DNA from: JAUVXJ01 sp964433755
GTDB taxonomy: Bacteria; Chloroflexota; Anaerolineae; UBA7937; B3-Chlor
DNA: 64,000 nt
NCBI GenBank assembly: GCA_964433755.1
Contig: CAYSSR010000002.1
Location: 186,001 to 250,000 of the forward strand
Direction: 5' to 3'
The number at the start of each line of letters is the position of its first letter. Positions within the stretch are counted from its first letter, which is position 1. Under the pieces are notes generated by a model. That model did not search any database and was not told the origin of the DNA. It saw nothing but the letters and a program-made list of their open reading frames with translations. Positions 52,056 through 60,738 of the stretch are shown here, one piece after another. Made by a program: the position numbers and the translations under genes.

Positions 52056-53236
52056 AGATAGCGTATTTCGACTGTTTCTCGGGTGTTAGTGGAGACATGA
52101 TCCTCGGAGCACTTATCGACTCCGGTCTGGACGTGGAGACACTGTGCCAGCATCTGGCCGGGCTGCATCTTTCCGAGTACGAACTGAAGGCAAGCCGCAC
52201 ACGAAAGGGAGCGATAGAAGCCACCGACGTGCAGGTGGTGGTCCACAGCGACGTCCATGAGCGCAAGCTTGCCGACATCGAGGGTGTGATCACCGGCAGT
52301 GATTTGCCTGAGGATATCAAACAGGCCAGCGTAGCCATCTTTCGCCGTCTGATCGGGATCGAAGCCACGATCCACGGCGCCGATCCCGAAGACGTGCACC
52401 TGCACGAAGTAGGCGCCACCGATGCCATCGTGGACGTCGTGGGCTCACTTCTGGGCCTGAAGCTCCTGGGAGTGGAGAAGGTATATGCCTCCAGACTCCC
52501 TCTGGGACATGGTTTCGTGCGATGCTCCCACGGACTGCTGCCGCTGCCAGCTCCAGCTACGGTGGAACTACTCAGAGGGATCCCCGTGGTTCAGCTCGAC
52601 GTCGAAGGAGAACTGGTTACACCTACCGGCGCAGCGATCCTCACGGGCGTGGTCGAAGGATTCGGGCAGTTCCCCGAGATGACAGTAGACACTGTAGGAT
52701 ACGGGGCGGGCAAGAGCGATTTCGAGTTCCCCAACCTGCTGAGGGTCTTCGTTGGATCCACCGTCCAAGAGACCGCGAGACCAACCGAGCAGGTGGTGCT
52801 CCTGGAAACCAATCTGGACGACATGAACCCCGAACTGTTCGATCACATCATGCAGACGCTATTCGAGGCAGGGGCTCTGGACGTCTTCCTCCAGACCTTC
52901 CAGGGTAAGAAGAATCGCCCCGGAGTCCTCCTCTCCGTGCTGTGCCATCCCCACCAGACACAGCATCTCTCGAGGATCATCTTCGCAGAGACGACGACCT
53001 TGGGCATCCGCTACAAGACCATGGACCGTCTATGCCTGGACCGCGAGTCAGCGCGGGTCGAGACACCACACGGCCAACTGAGGATCAAGGTAGCCAAGCT
53101 GGGCGGAGAGGTCGTGAATCTGTCCCCCGAATACGAGGACTGCCGCCGCCTGGCCCTGGAGACAGGCAAGCCCCTCAAAGAAGTCTACGCTGCGGCGGAG
53201 GCCGCGGCAAAGCAATGGCGGAACCAGCATGAGTAG
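52052..53236 (+). CDS. larC: LarC, nickel insertion protein (cyclometallase)
   Basis: 394 residues in a single frame (in Lactiplantibacillus the gene is split by programmed frameshift). Seen: YFDCFSGVSGDMILGALID, HLHEVGATDAIVDVVG, PVPATVELLxG-type PAPATVELLRGIPV, and TNLDDMNPELFDHIMQ. LarC uses CTP to insert nickel into the pincer nucleotide. No larA racemase is in the window, so the cofactor must serve an enzyme encoded elsewhere. Confidence 0.95.
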   Translation: MKIAYFDCFSGVSGDMILGALIDSGLDVETLCQHLAGLHLSEYELKASRTRKGAIEATDVQVVVHSDVHERKLADIEGVITGSDLPEDIKQASVAIFRRLIGIEATIHGADPEDVHLHEVGATDAIVDVVGSLLGLKLLGVEKVYASRLPLGHGFVRCSHGLLPLPAPATVELLRGIPVVQLDVEGELVTPTGAAILTGVVEGFGQFPEMTVDTVGYGAGKSDFEFPNLLRVFVGSTVQETARPTEQVVLLETNLDDMNPELFDHIMQTLFEAGALDVFLQTFQGKKNRPGVLLSVLCHPHQTQHLSRIIFAETTTLGIRYKTMDRLCLDRESARVETPHGQLRIKVAKLGGEVVNLSPEYEDCRRLALETGKPLKEVYAAAEAAAKQWRNQHE

Positions 53237-53287
53237 CGCAACATCCTCTGGTTGTGCGGCCGAACCAAGCCCGACGAGGAAACGCTC

Positions 53288-53938
53288 ATGCGGGTTCTGA
53301 AATACGCGCTTCTCCTCCTGATCGGCGTGGTCCTGACGTGCCTCGTTGGCTTCGCCGTGCTCTGCTTCAAGATCGATTACTGTGGACAACGGGACATGGC
53401 CCAGCCCGCAGACGCCATTGTGGTCCTGGGAGCCAAGGTCCTTCCAGACGGTCAGCCGGGTCCCGACCTGCGAGCGCGTACCCAGCACGCGGTTGACCTG
53501 TACCAGGCTGGTCTCGCCCCCCGCCTCATCTGCGCAGGAGGAGTCCAGGACGATCCAGCGTCGGCCGCCGCTGTCTGTCGCTCCCTGGCCGTGTCGTTGG
53601 ATACTCCCCCACAAGCTGTTCTCGTGGCAGATGGCTCTGCCAACACCGAAGAGGACGCCCAGCGCGTGGCCCTGGTCATGAGCCAGTATCAATGGCGGAG
53701 TGTGATCCTGGTGAGCCACCCCCTGCATCTCTACCGCGCCAAGCTCTTCTTCGAGAAGGAAGGACTCACAGTATATACAAGTCCCACGACCACCAAACTC
53801 GACCAGATAGACCTCCCCCTGCGCGGCTACTATACGTTCAGAGAGGGAGTAGGTGTCCTGTGGCCCTACATCGAAGCTTCCGGCGTACCCAAGGAATGGA
53901 CTGACGCTCTGCAAGAGTACGTCTACGCAGGCCCTTGA
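53288..53938 (+). CDS. YdcF/SanA-like DUF218 membrane protein
   Basis: 216 residues: one N-terminal helix (YALLLLIGVVLTCLVGFAVLCF), then a DUF218 domain outside the membrane: ADAIVVLGAKVLPDGQPGPDLRARTQHAVDLYQAG, LICAGG, GSANTEEDAQ, ILVSHPLHLYRAK. Members are linked to envelope integrity and vancomycin tolerance (SanA) or have unknown substrates. ATG 53288 fits the domain start; it follows larC by 51 bases and may be the last gene of that run. Confidence 0.82.
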   Translation: MRVLKYALLLLIGVVLTCLVGFAVLCFKIDYCGQRDMAQPADAIVVLGAKVLPDGQPGPDLRARTQHAVDLYQAGLAPRLICAGGVQDDPASAAAVCRSLAVSLDTPPQAVLVADGSANTEEDAQRVALVMSQYQWRSVILVSHPLHLYRAKLFFEKEGLTVYTSPTTTKLDQIDLPLRGYYTFREGVGVLWPYIEASGVPKEWTDALQEYVYAGP

Positions 53939-54037
53939 GCCAAGTGCTGGCAACCCGGTCCGAGCCACGCCGGACCTGGTGCCGTCCGCTCGCAGACGCA
54001 AGACATGCGGCAGCTTCGCCAGCCGCCGCGCCATCCT

Positions 54038-54066
54038 TTGCCGCCACGTATCAACGGTGATACAAT
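54038..54066 (+). promoter_or_regulatory. sigma70-type promoter of the PPC/DsbA operon
   Basis: -35 TTGCCG (54038-54043), spacer 17, -10 TACAAT (54061-54066), 48 bases before GTG 54115. Confidence 0.62.
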
Positions 54067-54114
54067 CGCCCCCAAGGAAGAACCCGAGCCGTGACCTGCG
54101 ATTGAGGCAGAGCC

Positions 54115-54630
54115 GTGCTTGAAATGCCCCCTGCCATACACGAGATCATCGCCTACACAGACTTGCTCGAGGTACGCGGAGAGGTCACCGCCTGGCCTCC
54201 CCGTCGTATTCTCGACGTCCTCAACGGCGAGCAAACACCCTATCTGACGGTGGAACAGGCGTCGGTCATCCCTCTATCTCAGTGGGGGAAAGGGGAGCCG
54301 GTATCTGTCCAGAGCGTTGTGCTGAACAAAAGCGAGGTCATTCTCTTGTGGCTCGTTCGAGAGACCACGGTACAACCACCGGAGTCTGTAACCGTGCACA
54401 AGGTCCCGCGACGAGTGATTGTCTATACAGGGCCCTTCGTCGTCCGGGGCAGCATACACGTCCTTCGCGAAGGGACACTAACCCAGGCACTGGACGCGAT
54501 GAGGGAGGCCTTCATTGCCGTCACCGACCCCTCAATACTCTGCCTCTCAGCGGAGGGTCTCGCTCTCAAGGGAGGGATAGTCGTGGGCTTGAACAAGGAG
54601 CGCTTGATGGCTATGCAGGTGGGCGAATGA
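54115..54630 (+). CDS. Hypothetical protein, first gene of the PPC operon
   Basis: 171 residues, soluble, beta-rich (IIAYTDLLEVRGEVTAWPPRRILDVLNG, VHKVPRRVIVYTGPFVVRGSIHVL), with a repeated pattern of strand, R-G-x, strand in both halves suggesting an internal duplication. Family not recognised. GTG start with GAGG seven bases upstream. Overlaps the next gene by four bases (ATGA). Confidence 0.68.
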   Translation: MLEMPPAIHEIIAYTDLLEVRGEVTAWPPRRILDVLNGEQTPYLTVEQASVIPLSQWGKGEPVSVQSVVLNKSEVILLWLVRETTVQPPESVTVHKVPRRVIVYTGPFVVRGSIHVLREGTLTQALDAMREAFIAVTDPSILCLSAEGLALKGGIVVGLNKERLMAMQVGE

Positions 54631-55643
54631 GGCACGCCCCGAGGGCCAAGCCTCTGGCAGCGGGTGCCAGCAGCCTGTCAGCCATGCCTCGTGCCCGCGA
54701 CGGGACACTCGCATACTGGCTACACGGTTGGAGGGGCCTGGTCTTCCCATACAAACAGATCACATGCGCCCTGGTAGTGATGATCGTGGCCAGTCTACCG
54801 GTCCTGACGGCCTGTGGACCCGCTGTGCCAGCCTCTCCACCGACGATCGCAGTCGCGGATCTCCTACCCACCGCCACAGCGACCGCGCAGCCGACGCCGA
54901 CGGTCACACTGTCGTACGAAGATCCTTACGAGCCAAACGATTCTATGCTCGAGGCCTCGGGCCCCCTGGTCCCTGGACAAGCATACAGCGGCTACATCAG
55001 CGACGAGAACGACGCCGATTTCTTCTATCTCGAGATCGACTCCCCTCGCGTCGTCAACCTCAGCCTCACGGACCTGCCGTCAGATGCAGATTATGATCTC
55101 TACCTGGTGACCGGCGAAGAGAACATCCTCGGCGATTCTGCGAACTCGGGGCAAGCAGAGGAACAGATTGAGTTCACCACCAGCAGCGTTGGGGTCTTCT
55201 ACGTCCTGGTCCTTCCCTTTCACAACTTCAGTGCCACCGAACCCTACACCTTGAAGCTGGATCTGTCGCCGGCGCCGACTGCAGGCGGCGAAGACAGCTA
55301 CGAACCCAATGACACCTTGGCAGAGGCTGCCGGACCCCTGATCCCGGGCCAGCCGGTGCAATCCTACATCTGGGACGAGGGCGATCAGGACGTGTACGTC
55401 TTCGACGTCGCTCAGAGCACCACCATGACCATCATGCTCACGGATATCCCTCCGGAGGGGCACTACGGCATCCTGCTGTACAGCGAGACAGGGGACGAGA
55501 TAGCCTCATTCACGCGCGCCTTGTCGTATGCTACCATACAGGAATCGTTGCCAGCGGGGACATACTACGTCGCCGTGTTGTCCTTCTCGGGCTTCAGCAG
55601 AGAGGAGCCATACACTCTGGAGATCAACTCTGTGACTCCTTAG
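54627..55643 (+). CDS. Lipoprotein with two PPC domains
   Basis: 338 residues. A long N-terminal extension, then a signal (ITCALVVMIVASLPVLTAC) with lipobox LTAC, a Thr/Pro linker, and two pre-peptidase C-terminal beta-sandwich domains, each starting YEPNDSMLEA or YEPNDTLAEA and containing DADFFYLEI or DQDVYVFDV. PPC domains are exported accessory modules; there is no catalytic domain. ATG 54684 is an alternative start closer to the signal. Translationally coupled to the preceding gene. Confidence 0.8.
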   Translation: MRHAPRAKPLAAGASSLSAMPRARDGTLAYWLHGWRGLVFPYKQITCALVVMIVASLPVLTACGPAVPASPPTIAVADLLPTATATAQPTPTVTLSYEDPYEPNDSMLEASGPLVPGQAYSGYISDENDADFFYLEIDSPRVVNLSLTDLPSDADYDLYLVTGEENILGDSANSGQAEEQIEFTTSSVGVFYVLVLPFHNFSATEPYTLKLDLSPAPTAGGEDSYEPNDTLAEAAGPLIPGQPVQSYIWDEGDQDVYVFDVAQSTTMTIMLTDIPPEGHYGILLYSETGDEIASFTRALSYATIQESLPAGTYYVAVLSFSGFSREEPYTLEINSVTP

Positions 55644-55697
55644 CCTCGGAGGCTACCATGACTTCTCGTTTCTCGATCACGAGAGGATAGCTACTAC

Positions 55698-58127
55698 ATG
55701 CCCAGGATCTGCCCTGAGTGCGGAACCTCCAATCCAGACACCAGCACTATCTGTCGCAGTTGCGGCAAGCTCCTGCCCTCGCGGCAAGCCTACGCTGCCC
55801 GGGAGGCCCGAAGCGGCCAGAGCAGAGGTTCCGCGCCGTGGGTGGCAGCAGTAACCATCGCTTTCCTGATCGTATGCTGCCTCTTCTTGGTGGGCGTCGC
55901 ACTGCTTGATGAATTGATGCCATCCCACCCTTTTCAGACCATGCTGTTGGGGACGCCCACGGCCACTGCTACGCAACCTCCAACCCCTACCACGATCCCT
56001 ACGAACACGCCTACTCCGTTCGTGCCCACACCCGAGCCAGGTGCAGACCGCTTCGAGCCGGACGACAACCCTGCCCAGGCCAGCCCGATAGAGACTGACG
56101 GCACCCCCCAAACCCACACCCTAAGTCCAGCCGGCGACAGGGACTACGTTTCCTTCGAGGTCGAAACAGGCACAAGCTACGTCGTGGAGACGGGAAGTCT
56201 GGGCGCCGACTGCGATACGCTTCTCACGCTCTACGACGAGGACGGCACAGAGCTGGCCCACGACGATGATGGGGCTGAGGAGGCGCTCGCCTCTCTCATC
56301 AGTTGGACGGCACGCGAGGACGGGACTCTTCTTGCCGAGGTCAGGCAGTTCGACGAGATCTTCGAGGGAGACGACACCACATATCGGATCTGGGTCACGG
56401 AATCTGAGGCTGTCGCCGGCGTCGCGGATGAATACGAGCCCGACGACACGATGGAGCTGGCCAACGAACTGGTCGTGGGTATGACTCAGACGCACACCAT
56501 CCACGCGGGAGGAGATCACGATTGGCTCTTCTTCCGTGTCGAAGAGGGGGTGACCTACAATCTGGAGACCCTGGAACTGACAGGCGGCGTGGACACCACC
56601 ATCATCCTCTACGATGAAAGCGGAGAGGAACTGGCTCTCAACGACGACGGCGCGGAGGACGGCCTCGGCTCGCGGATCATCTGGAGGCCCGACTCCGACG
56701 GCCTGCTGTATCTGATGGTGCGCGACTACTGGGACGACAGAGCAGAGCCGAACATGGGGTACGCCATCTCGGTCACCGAGATGGAACCCGTGGAGGGCGA
56801 CGAGTACGAACCCGATGACAGTCAGGAGCAAGCGAGCACCATCGAGGTCGGTTCGCTCCAGACTCACAACGTGCATGTCACAGGCGATCACGATTGGGTC
56901 TGTTTCCAGGCCGTGGCGGGGACAGAATACGTCGTGGAAACCCTCAACCTGGGGGATAGGATAGACACCTACATCTCCCTGTACGCATCCTCGGGCGAGC
57001 TTCTCGCTGAGGACGATGACGGTAGCGAAGAGGAGCTGGCTTCCCTGCTCACGTGGAGCGCCCTCGAGGATGGACCGCTCTGTGTAATGGTCAGAGATCT
57101 GGAAGATCAGCGGGCAGGTTCAGGGACCGAGTACACTTTGTCCGTGTACGAAGAAGGGGCCGGCCTGTTGGCGCCCGACAGCTACGAATCAGACGATACC
57201 TTGGCCTCAGCAAGAACGATAGACCTAGCGCAGCCTCAGTTGCACAACGTCCACGTGGCAGGCGACCACGATTGGCTATCCTTCCAGGCAGAGAGGGGAA
57301 TCACGTACACTATCGAGACGCACAATCTGGGACCCGAAATCGACACCTTACTCTATCTGTACGACTCGGAAGGCCAGGAGTTGGCTCATGATGACGATGG
57401 CGCCGATGAGCCACGGGCCTCACGTATCACTTGGACGGCTGAGGAAGCTGCTCTAGTCTACATCATGGTCCGGGACTACAAGGACGACAGAGCCACCTCC
57501 GGCATGGGCTACTACGTGTCCGTGCGCGAGTCCCAAGGCGCCGCCGTTCACACGGAAGCTGGAGTATACGTCGCAGATGGTGCCTATCACATCGTGACTG
57601 CCGAAATCAGCAGTTTCGTGATCGGCGTGAGCGAACGACTCTCTCTGGAGAGCTTCAGTCTGGAGATCGATGCCGCACAGGTCAACGGTAGTGATGACAA
57701 CGAATACGGTTTGGTGTGTGGCTACGAGGACGAAGAGAGCTACTACGAGCTTGCCATCTCCGGCGACGGCTACGTGGGGTTCTTCGTCCAAGAGCAAGGC
57801 AGTTGGGACAGCATTGTGCCGTTCACACGTAACGAGGCCATCAATCAAGGAGACTCGGTCAATCGGCTGCGGCTGGAGGTGGAAGAAGGCGCCTTCTCGT
57901 TCTACGTCAACGGACAACTGGCCCTGCACGAGTACGACCATCGCCTGGAAGAGGGCCTGATAGGATTCGGCTGTGGTTCTTTCGCAGAGCCGCACCTGCA
58001 CTGCTCCTTCGACAATCTGAGAGTCTGGGACTCCGAGGGCGAGCTGGTGTGGGAGGATGATTTCGCAGACAACTCCGGGGAGTGGTTCCAGAGCGCGATG
58101 CCATGGGCCCCCTCGGGTGGTCAATAG
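55698..58127 (+). CDS. Zinc-ribbon, membrane-anchored protein with four PPC repeats
   Basis: 809 residues. An N-terminal zinc ribbon (C5, C8, C19, C22 in CPECG ... CRSCG), one transmembrane helix about 50-72, and a Thr/Pro linker. Four ~120-residue PPC-type domains follow, each opening FEPDD, YEPDD or YESDD and carrying GDxDWxxF and ELAxDDDGAxE. A C-terminal concanavalin/DUF1080-like domain (FSLEIDAAQVNGSDDNEYGLVCGY ... CSFDNLRVW) ends it. So the ribbon is cytoplasmic and the rest extracellular. Likely glycan- or peptide-binding. Confidence 0.8.
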   Translation: MPRICPECGTSNPDTSTICRSCGKLLPSRQAYAAREARSGQSRGSAPWVAAVTIAFLIVCCLFLVGVALLDELMPSHPFQTMLLGTPTATATQPPTPTTIPTNTPTPFVPTPEPGADRFEPDDNPAQASPIETDGTPQTHTLSPAGDRDYVSFEVETGTSYVVETGSLGADCDTLLTLYDEDGTELAHDDDGAEEALASLISWTAREDGTLLAEVRQFDEIFEGDDTTYRIWVTESEAVAGVADEYEPDDTMELANELVVGMTQTHTIHAGGDHDWLFFRVEEGVTYNLETLELTGGVDTTIILYDESGEELALNDDGAEDGLGSRIIWRPDSDGLLYLMVRDYWDDRAEPNMGYAISVTEMEPVEGDEYEPDDSQEQASTIEVGSLQTHNVHVTGDHDWVCFQAVAGTEYVVETLNLGDRIDTYISLYASSGELLAEDDDGSEEELASLLTWSALEDGPLCVMVRDLEDQRAGSGTEYTLSVYEEGAGLLAPDSYESDDTLASARTIDLAQPQLHNVHVAGDHDWLSFQAERGITYTIETHNLGPEIDTLLYLYDSEGQELAHDDDGADEPRASRITWTAEEAALVYIMVRDYKDDRATSGMGYYVSVRESQGAAVHTEAGVYVADGAYHIVTAEISSFVIGVSERLSLESFSLEIDAAQVNGSDDNEYGLVCGYEDEESYYELAISGDGYVGFFVQEQGSWDSIVPFTRNEAINQGDSVNRLRLEVEEGAFSFYVNGQLALHEYDHRLEEGLIGFGCGSFAEPHLHCSFDNLRVWDSEGELVWEDDFADNSGEWFQSAMPWAPSGGQ

Positions 58128-58142
58128 AATGGAGGAAAACTC

Positions 58143-58895
58143 GTGAAAACCATAGAGCGTAAGTGCCGTAGGACTGGCGGTCGGACCACGAGGCTCAGTC
58201 TCGTCAGTCGTCTCTTGATTTGTATCCCCCTGCTCCTTGGTGCTCTGGCCGGCTGTTCGACCCCGGAGGCGACTCCCACGAACACGCCGACGCCGGTGCC
58301 GCCTACTGAGACCCCGACTCTTGAACCTGACGTCACCCCCGAGGCGACTACGGAGCCTCTGATTCCCCTCGACGACGACCCGGTGCTGGGCTCTCCGGAT
58401 GCCCCAGTGACCATCATCGAATACTCCGAGTATCTATGTTCCTACTGCCGTGCCTTTGCGTTGGAGACCCTCCCCCTTATCGAAGAGCAGTACATCGACA
58501 CCGGGCAGGCGAAGTTCATCTTCAGAGACTTTCCCGTGCACGGCGAGGGAGCCATCGCCATGGCCATGGTGGCCGAGTGTGCCTCCGATCAGGACAAGTT
58601 CTGGGAGATGAGCAAGACGCTCTTCGACCGGGTCGAGGAGTGGTCCGCAAGCGAGGATCTTCTGGCAACCTTGATGGGATATGCCGACGAGTTCGGCTTG
58701 GACACAGACGTGTTCTACACCTGCTTGCAGGAAGGCACGACTATAGACAGGATCCGAGAGGACTACGAGATAGGCGTGCAAGAGGGAGTGGACGCTACGC
58801 CTACGTTCTTTGTCAACGGCACCTTGGTCAGGGGAGCTGTCCCGTTCGAGGACTTCCAGACGGTTATCGAGGACGAACTGGCGAAATCAGGCTAG
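58143..58895 (+). CDS. DsbA-like thioredoxin-fold lipoprotein
   Basis: 250 residues. Signal with lipobox ALAGC (C38), Thr/Pro linker to about 75, then a thioredoxin fold with inserted helices: VTIIEYSEYLCSYCRAF (redox pair C99-S-Y-C102) and the cis-proline loop ATPTFFVNG. An extracytoplasmic disulfide oxidoreductase of the DsbA/BdbD group, probably oxidising exported proteins with paired cysteines. GTG start 15 bases after the PPC-repeat gene: same operon. Confidence 0.88.
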   Translation: MKTIERKCRRTGGRTTRLSLVSRLLICIPLLLGALAGCSTPEATPTNTPTPVPPTETPTLEPDVTPEATTEPLIPLDDDPVLGSPDAPVTIIEYSEYLCSYCRAFALETLPLIEEQYIDTGQAKFIFRDFPVHGEGAIAMAMVAECASDQDKFWEMSKTLFDRVEEWSASEDLLATLMGYADEFGLDTDVFYTCLQEGTTIDRIREDYEIGVQEGVDATPTFFVNGTLVRGAVPFEDFQTVIEDELAKSG

Positions 58896-59585
58896 AGACG
58901 GCCTGTGCAGGATCTCCTCTCGCTTCCTGGTGAGGTGGGATAGCAGGTTCTCGCTGAAGCCCTGGTCCCGCGCGAACACGTGAAGGTAGTCGTACAGCAC
59001 GAGTGCCAGACCGCGTGATCCATCTGCAACGAGCTGTTCTGCCTGCGCGTCGACGTGCTCCAGCATCGCCTGCAACTCGGTCTCTCCCTCGCGTGAGGCA
59101 TAATCCAGCGCTTCGGCGTAGTGGGCCAGCCCCGTCTGGTACCGATCCGGCACCGACAAGGCCAGGCGTCCCCTGAGCCAGCTCAACCTGGACAGGGGCT
59201 CCCATCGCTCCAGTTCGAGGGCCAACACCTCGGCCTCGTCAGCTCGCCGCCGGAAGTCCTCCGTCTGCCGTTCGCTGAAGTGCAGGAAGACCAGGTTCAT
59301 CAGGGCCACGAGTTCGGTCAGCCCCTCTTCTAGCTCGCGGGCGATCTGGCAACTGGCCTCATAGCAGTCCCGGGCTTCCCGCAGCCGCCCCTGACGGTAA
59401 TATGTGGCGCCTAGATTGTTGAGGACGATTCCCTGCCCGCGAGCATCGCCTTGGGACTTGCGCAGAGCCAGGCTGCGGAGGTAGCTGTTGATCGCCTCCT
59501 CCCACATGCCCTGGGCGCTGTAGGCGTTTCCGAGCTCGTTCAACTGGCGCTCGTCGAGGTCCTCGAACTCCTTGCCCATCTCCAT
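58887..59585 (-). CDS. TPR-repeat protein
   Basis: 232 residues, soluble. TPR-like pairs: NELGNAYSAQGMWEEAINSYLRSLALRKSQGD, VLNNLGATYYRQGRLREARDCYEAS, ALMNLVFLHFSERQTEDFRRRADEAE, with conserved small and large residues. Scaffolding role; partner unknown. Its end overlaps by nine bases the end of the convergent DsbA gene. No enzyme domain. Confidence 0.78.
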   Translation of the reverse strand: MEMGKEFEDLDERQLNELGNAYSAQGMWEEAINSYLRSLALRKSQGDARGQGIVLNNLGATYYRQGRLREARDCYEASCQIARELEEGLTELVALMNLVFLHFSERQTEDFRRRADEAEVLALELERWEPLSRLSWLRGRLALSVPDRYQTGLAHYAEALDYASREGETELQAMLEHVDAQAEQLVADGSRGLALVLYDYLHVFARDQGFSENLLSHLTRKREEILHRPSLA

Positions 59586-59604
59586 TCGTCACGCTCCACG
59601 GCTT

Positions 59605-60624
59605 CTATGCGGCAAACAGCTTACCTATCTCATCTCGCGGGAAGCTTGGAAGGTCCCTCACCATCCCACCACTTCTGATCTTGATTCCTTCACCGGGTGG
59701 CCTGATCTGGCCGATCACCGTTGCAGGGACGTGATCCGAGACCAACGTCTCCACGAGTCGTTCTGCCTGCACCGTGGGCAGGGTCAGGACCAGGGCCCCC
59801 GAGGCGATGGTGCCCAACGGGTCCAGGCCAAACTCCGCGCAGAGCGCCGATGACTCCGGCAGGATCTCGATCTTCTCTTCTTCGATCATCATCCCTACAC
59901 CTGCGGCGATCCCCACTTCGCGCAGCCCCATGGCCAGGCCTCCCTCGGTCGGATCGTGCATGGCGTGAACCTCGCAGTTGTCGGAGGCCCATCTGGCCTC
60001 CCGGAACACGCTGATCCCCGGGTCGTGGAGGTAGTCCTGCGCGCGGGCGATGAGATCATCCCCGTGGCCCCTCTCCCTCAGTGAGGCCTCCCTCTCGCGG
60101 GCGACGATCGCGGTCCCCTCGATGGCGATACCCTTGGTGAGCACGATGGCATCCCCCACTCGGGCGCCGGCTGTCGTGATGAGGCGCTCTTTCTCCACCT
60201 CGCCGAGCATGTGCCCGACGACCACCGGCCGATCGAGACCATAGGTGATCTCCGTGTGTCCGCCGACCAGAGAGATGCCCAATCCCTTGCACGAGGCGTG
60301 CATCTGCCGGAGTATCTCCTCGACCAGCGTCTCGTCGCTGCTTTCTTCGGGCAGCAGCACCGTCGCCAGAAACCAGAGAGGGCGGGCTCCGGTGGTCACC
60401 AGATCGTTGGCGTTCACGTTCACAGCGTACCATCCGATCTGATCCGTGGCGAAGGTGATGGGATCGGTCTTGGCCACCAGGTACCGCTCTCCCATGTCGA
60501 GCACGGCTGCGTCCTCCCCAATCCTCGCCCCCAGCACCACCCGCTCATCTTCGAGACGGTACTGGTCGAGCAACCGGCCCAACACGTCTGACGGCAACTT
60601 TCCTACCGGGAATCGTCCACCCAC
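59605..60624 (-). CDS. HypE/AIR-synthase-family protein
   Basis: 339 residues, the length of HypE. N-terminal ATP-binding half: IGEDAAVLDMG, NVNANDLVTTGARPLWFLATVLLP; C-terminal half: MHDPTEGGLAMGLREVGIAAGVGM and EFGLDPLGTIASGALVLTLP. The family (PurM, ThiL, SelD, HypE) makes acyl-phosphate intermediates. The HypE C-terminal PxxC that carries the nickel-cofactor thiocyanate is absent (the end is EIGKLFAA), so hydrogenase maturation is unlikely; the role is unknown. GTG 60624 has GGGAGG six bases upstream. Confidence 0.82.
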   Translation of the reverse strand: MGGRFPVGKLPSDVLGRLLDQYRLEDERVVLGARIGEDAAVLDMGERYLVAKTDPITFATDQIGWYAVNVNANDLVTTGARPLWFLATVLLPEESSDETLVEEILRQMHASCKGLGISLVGGHTEITYGLDRPVVVGHMLGEVEKERLITTAGARVGDAIVLTKGIAIEGTAIVAREREASLRERGHGDDLIARAQDYLHDPGISVFREARWASDNCEVHAMHDPTEGGLAMGLREVGIAAGVGMMIEEEKIEILPESSALCAEFGLDPLGTIASGALVLTLPTVQAERLVETLVSDHVPATVIGQIRPPGEGIKIRSGGMVRDLPSFPRDEIGKLFAA

Positions 60625-60738
60625 CAAGTCCTCCCTCGCCCCTTCTCTCTCGAGCCAGCGAGTGCCGCTCCCGGCACCCATTATACGGCAACCCCTTCTG
60701 CCTCGCCTGGGCGCAGCCACACCACGGATGGGAAGGGT

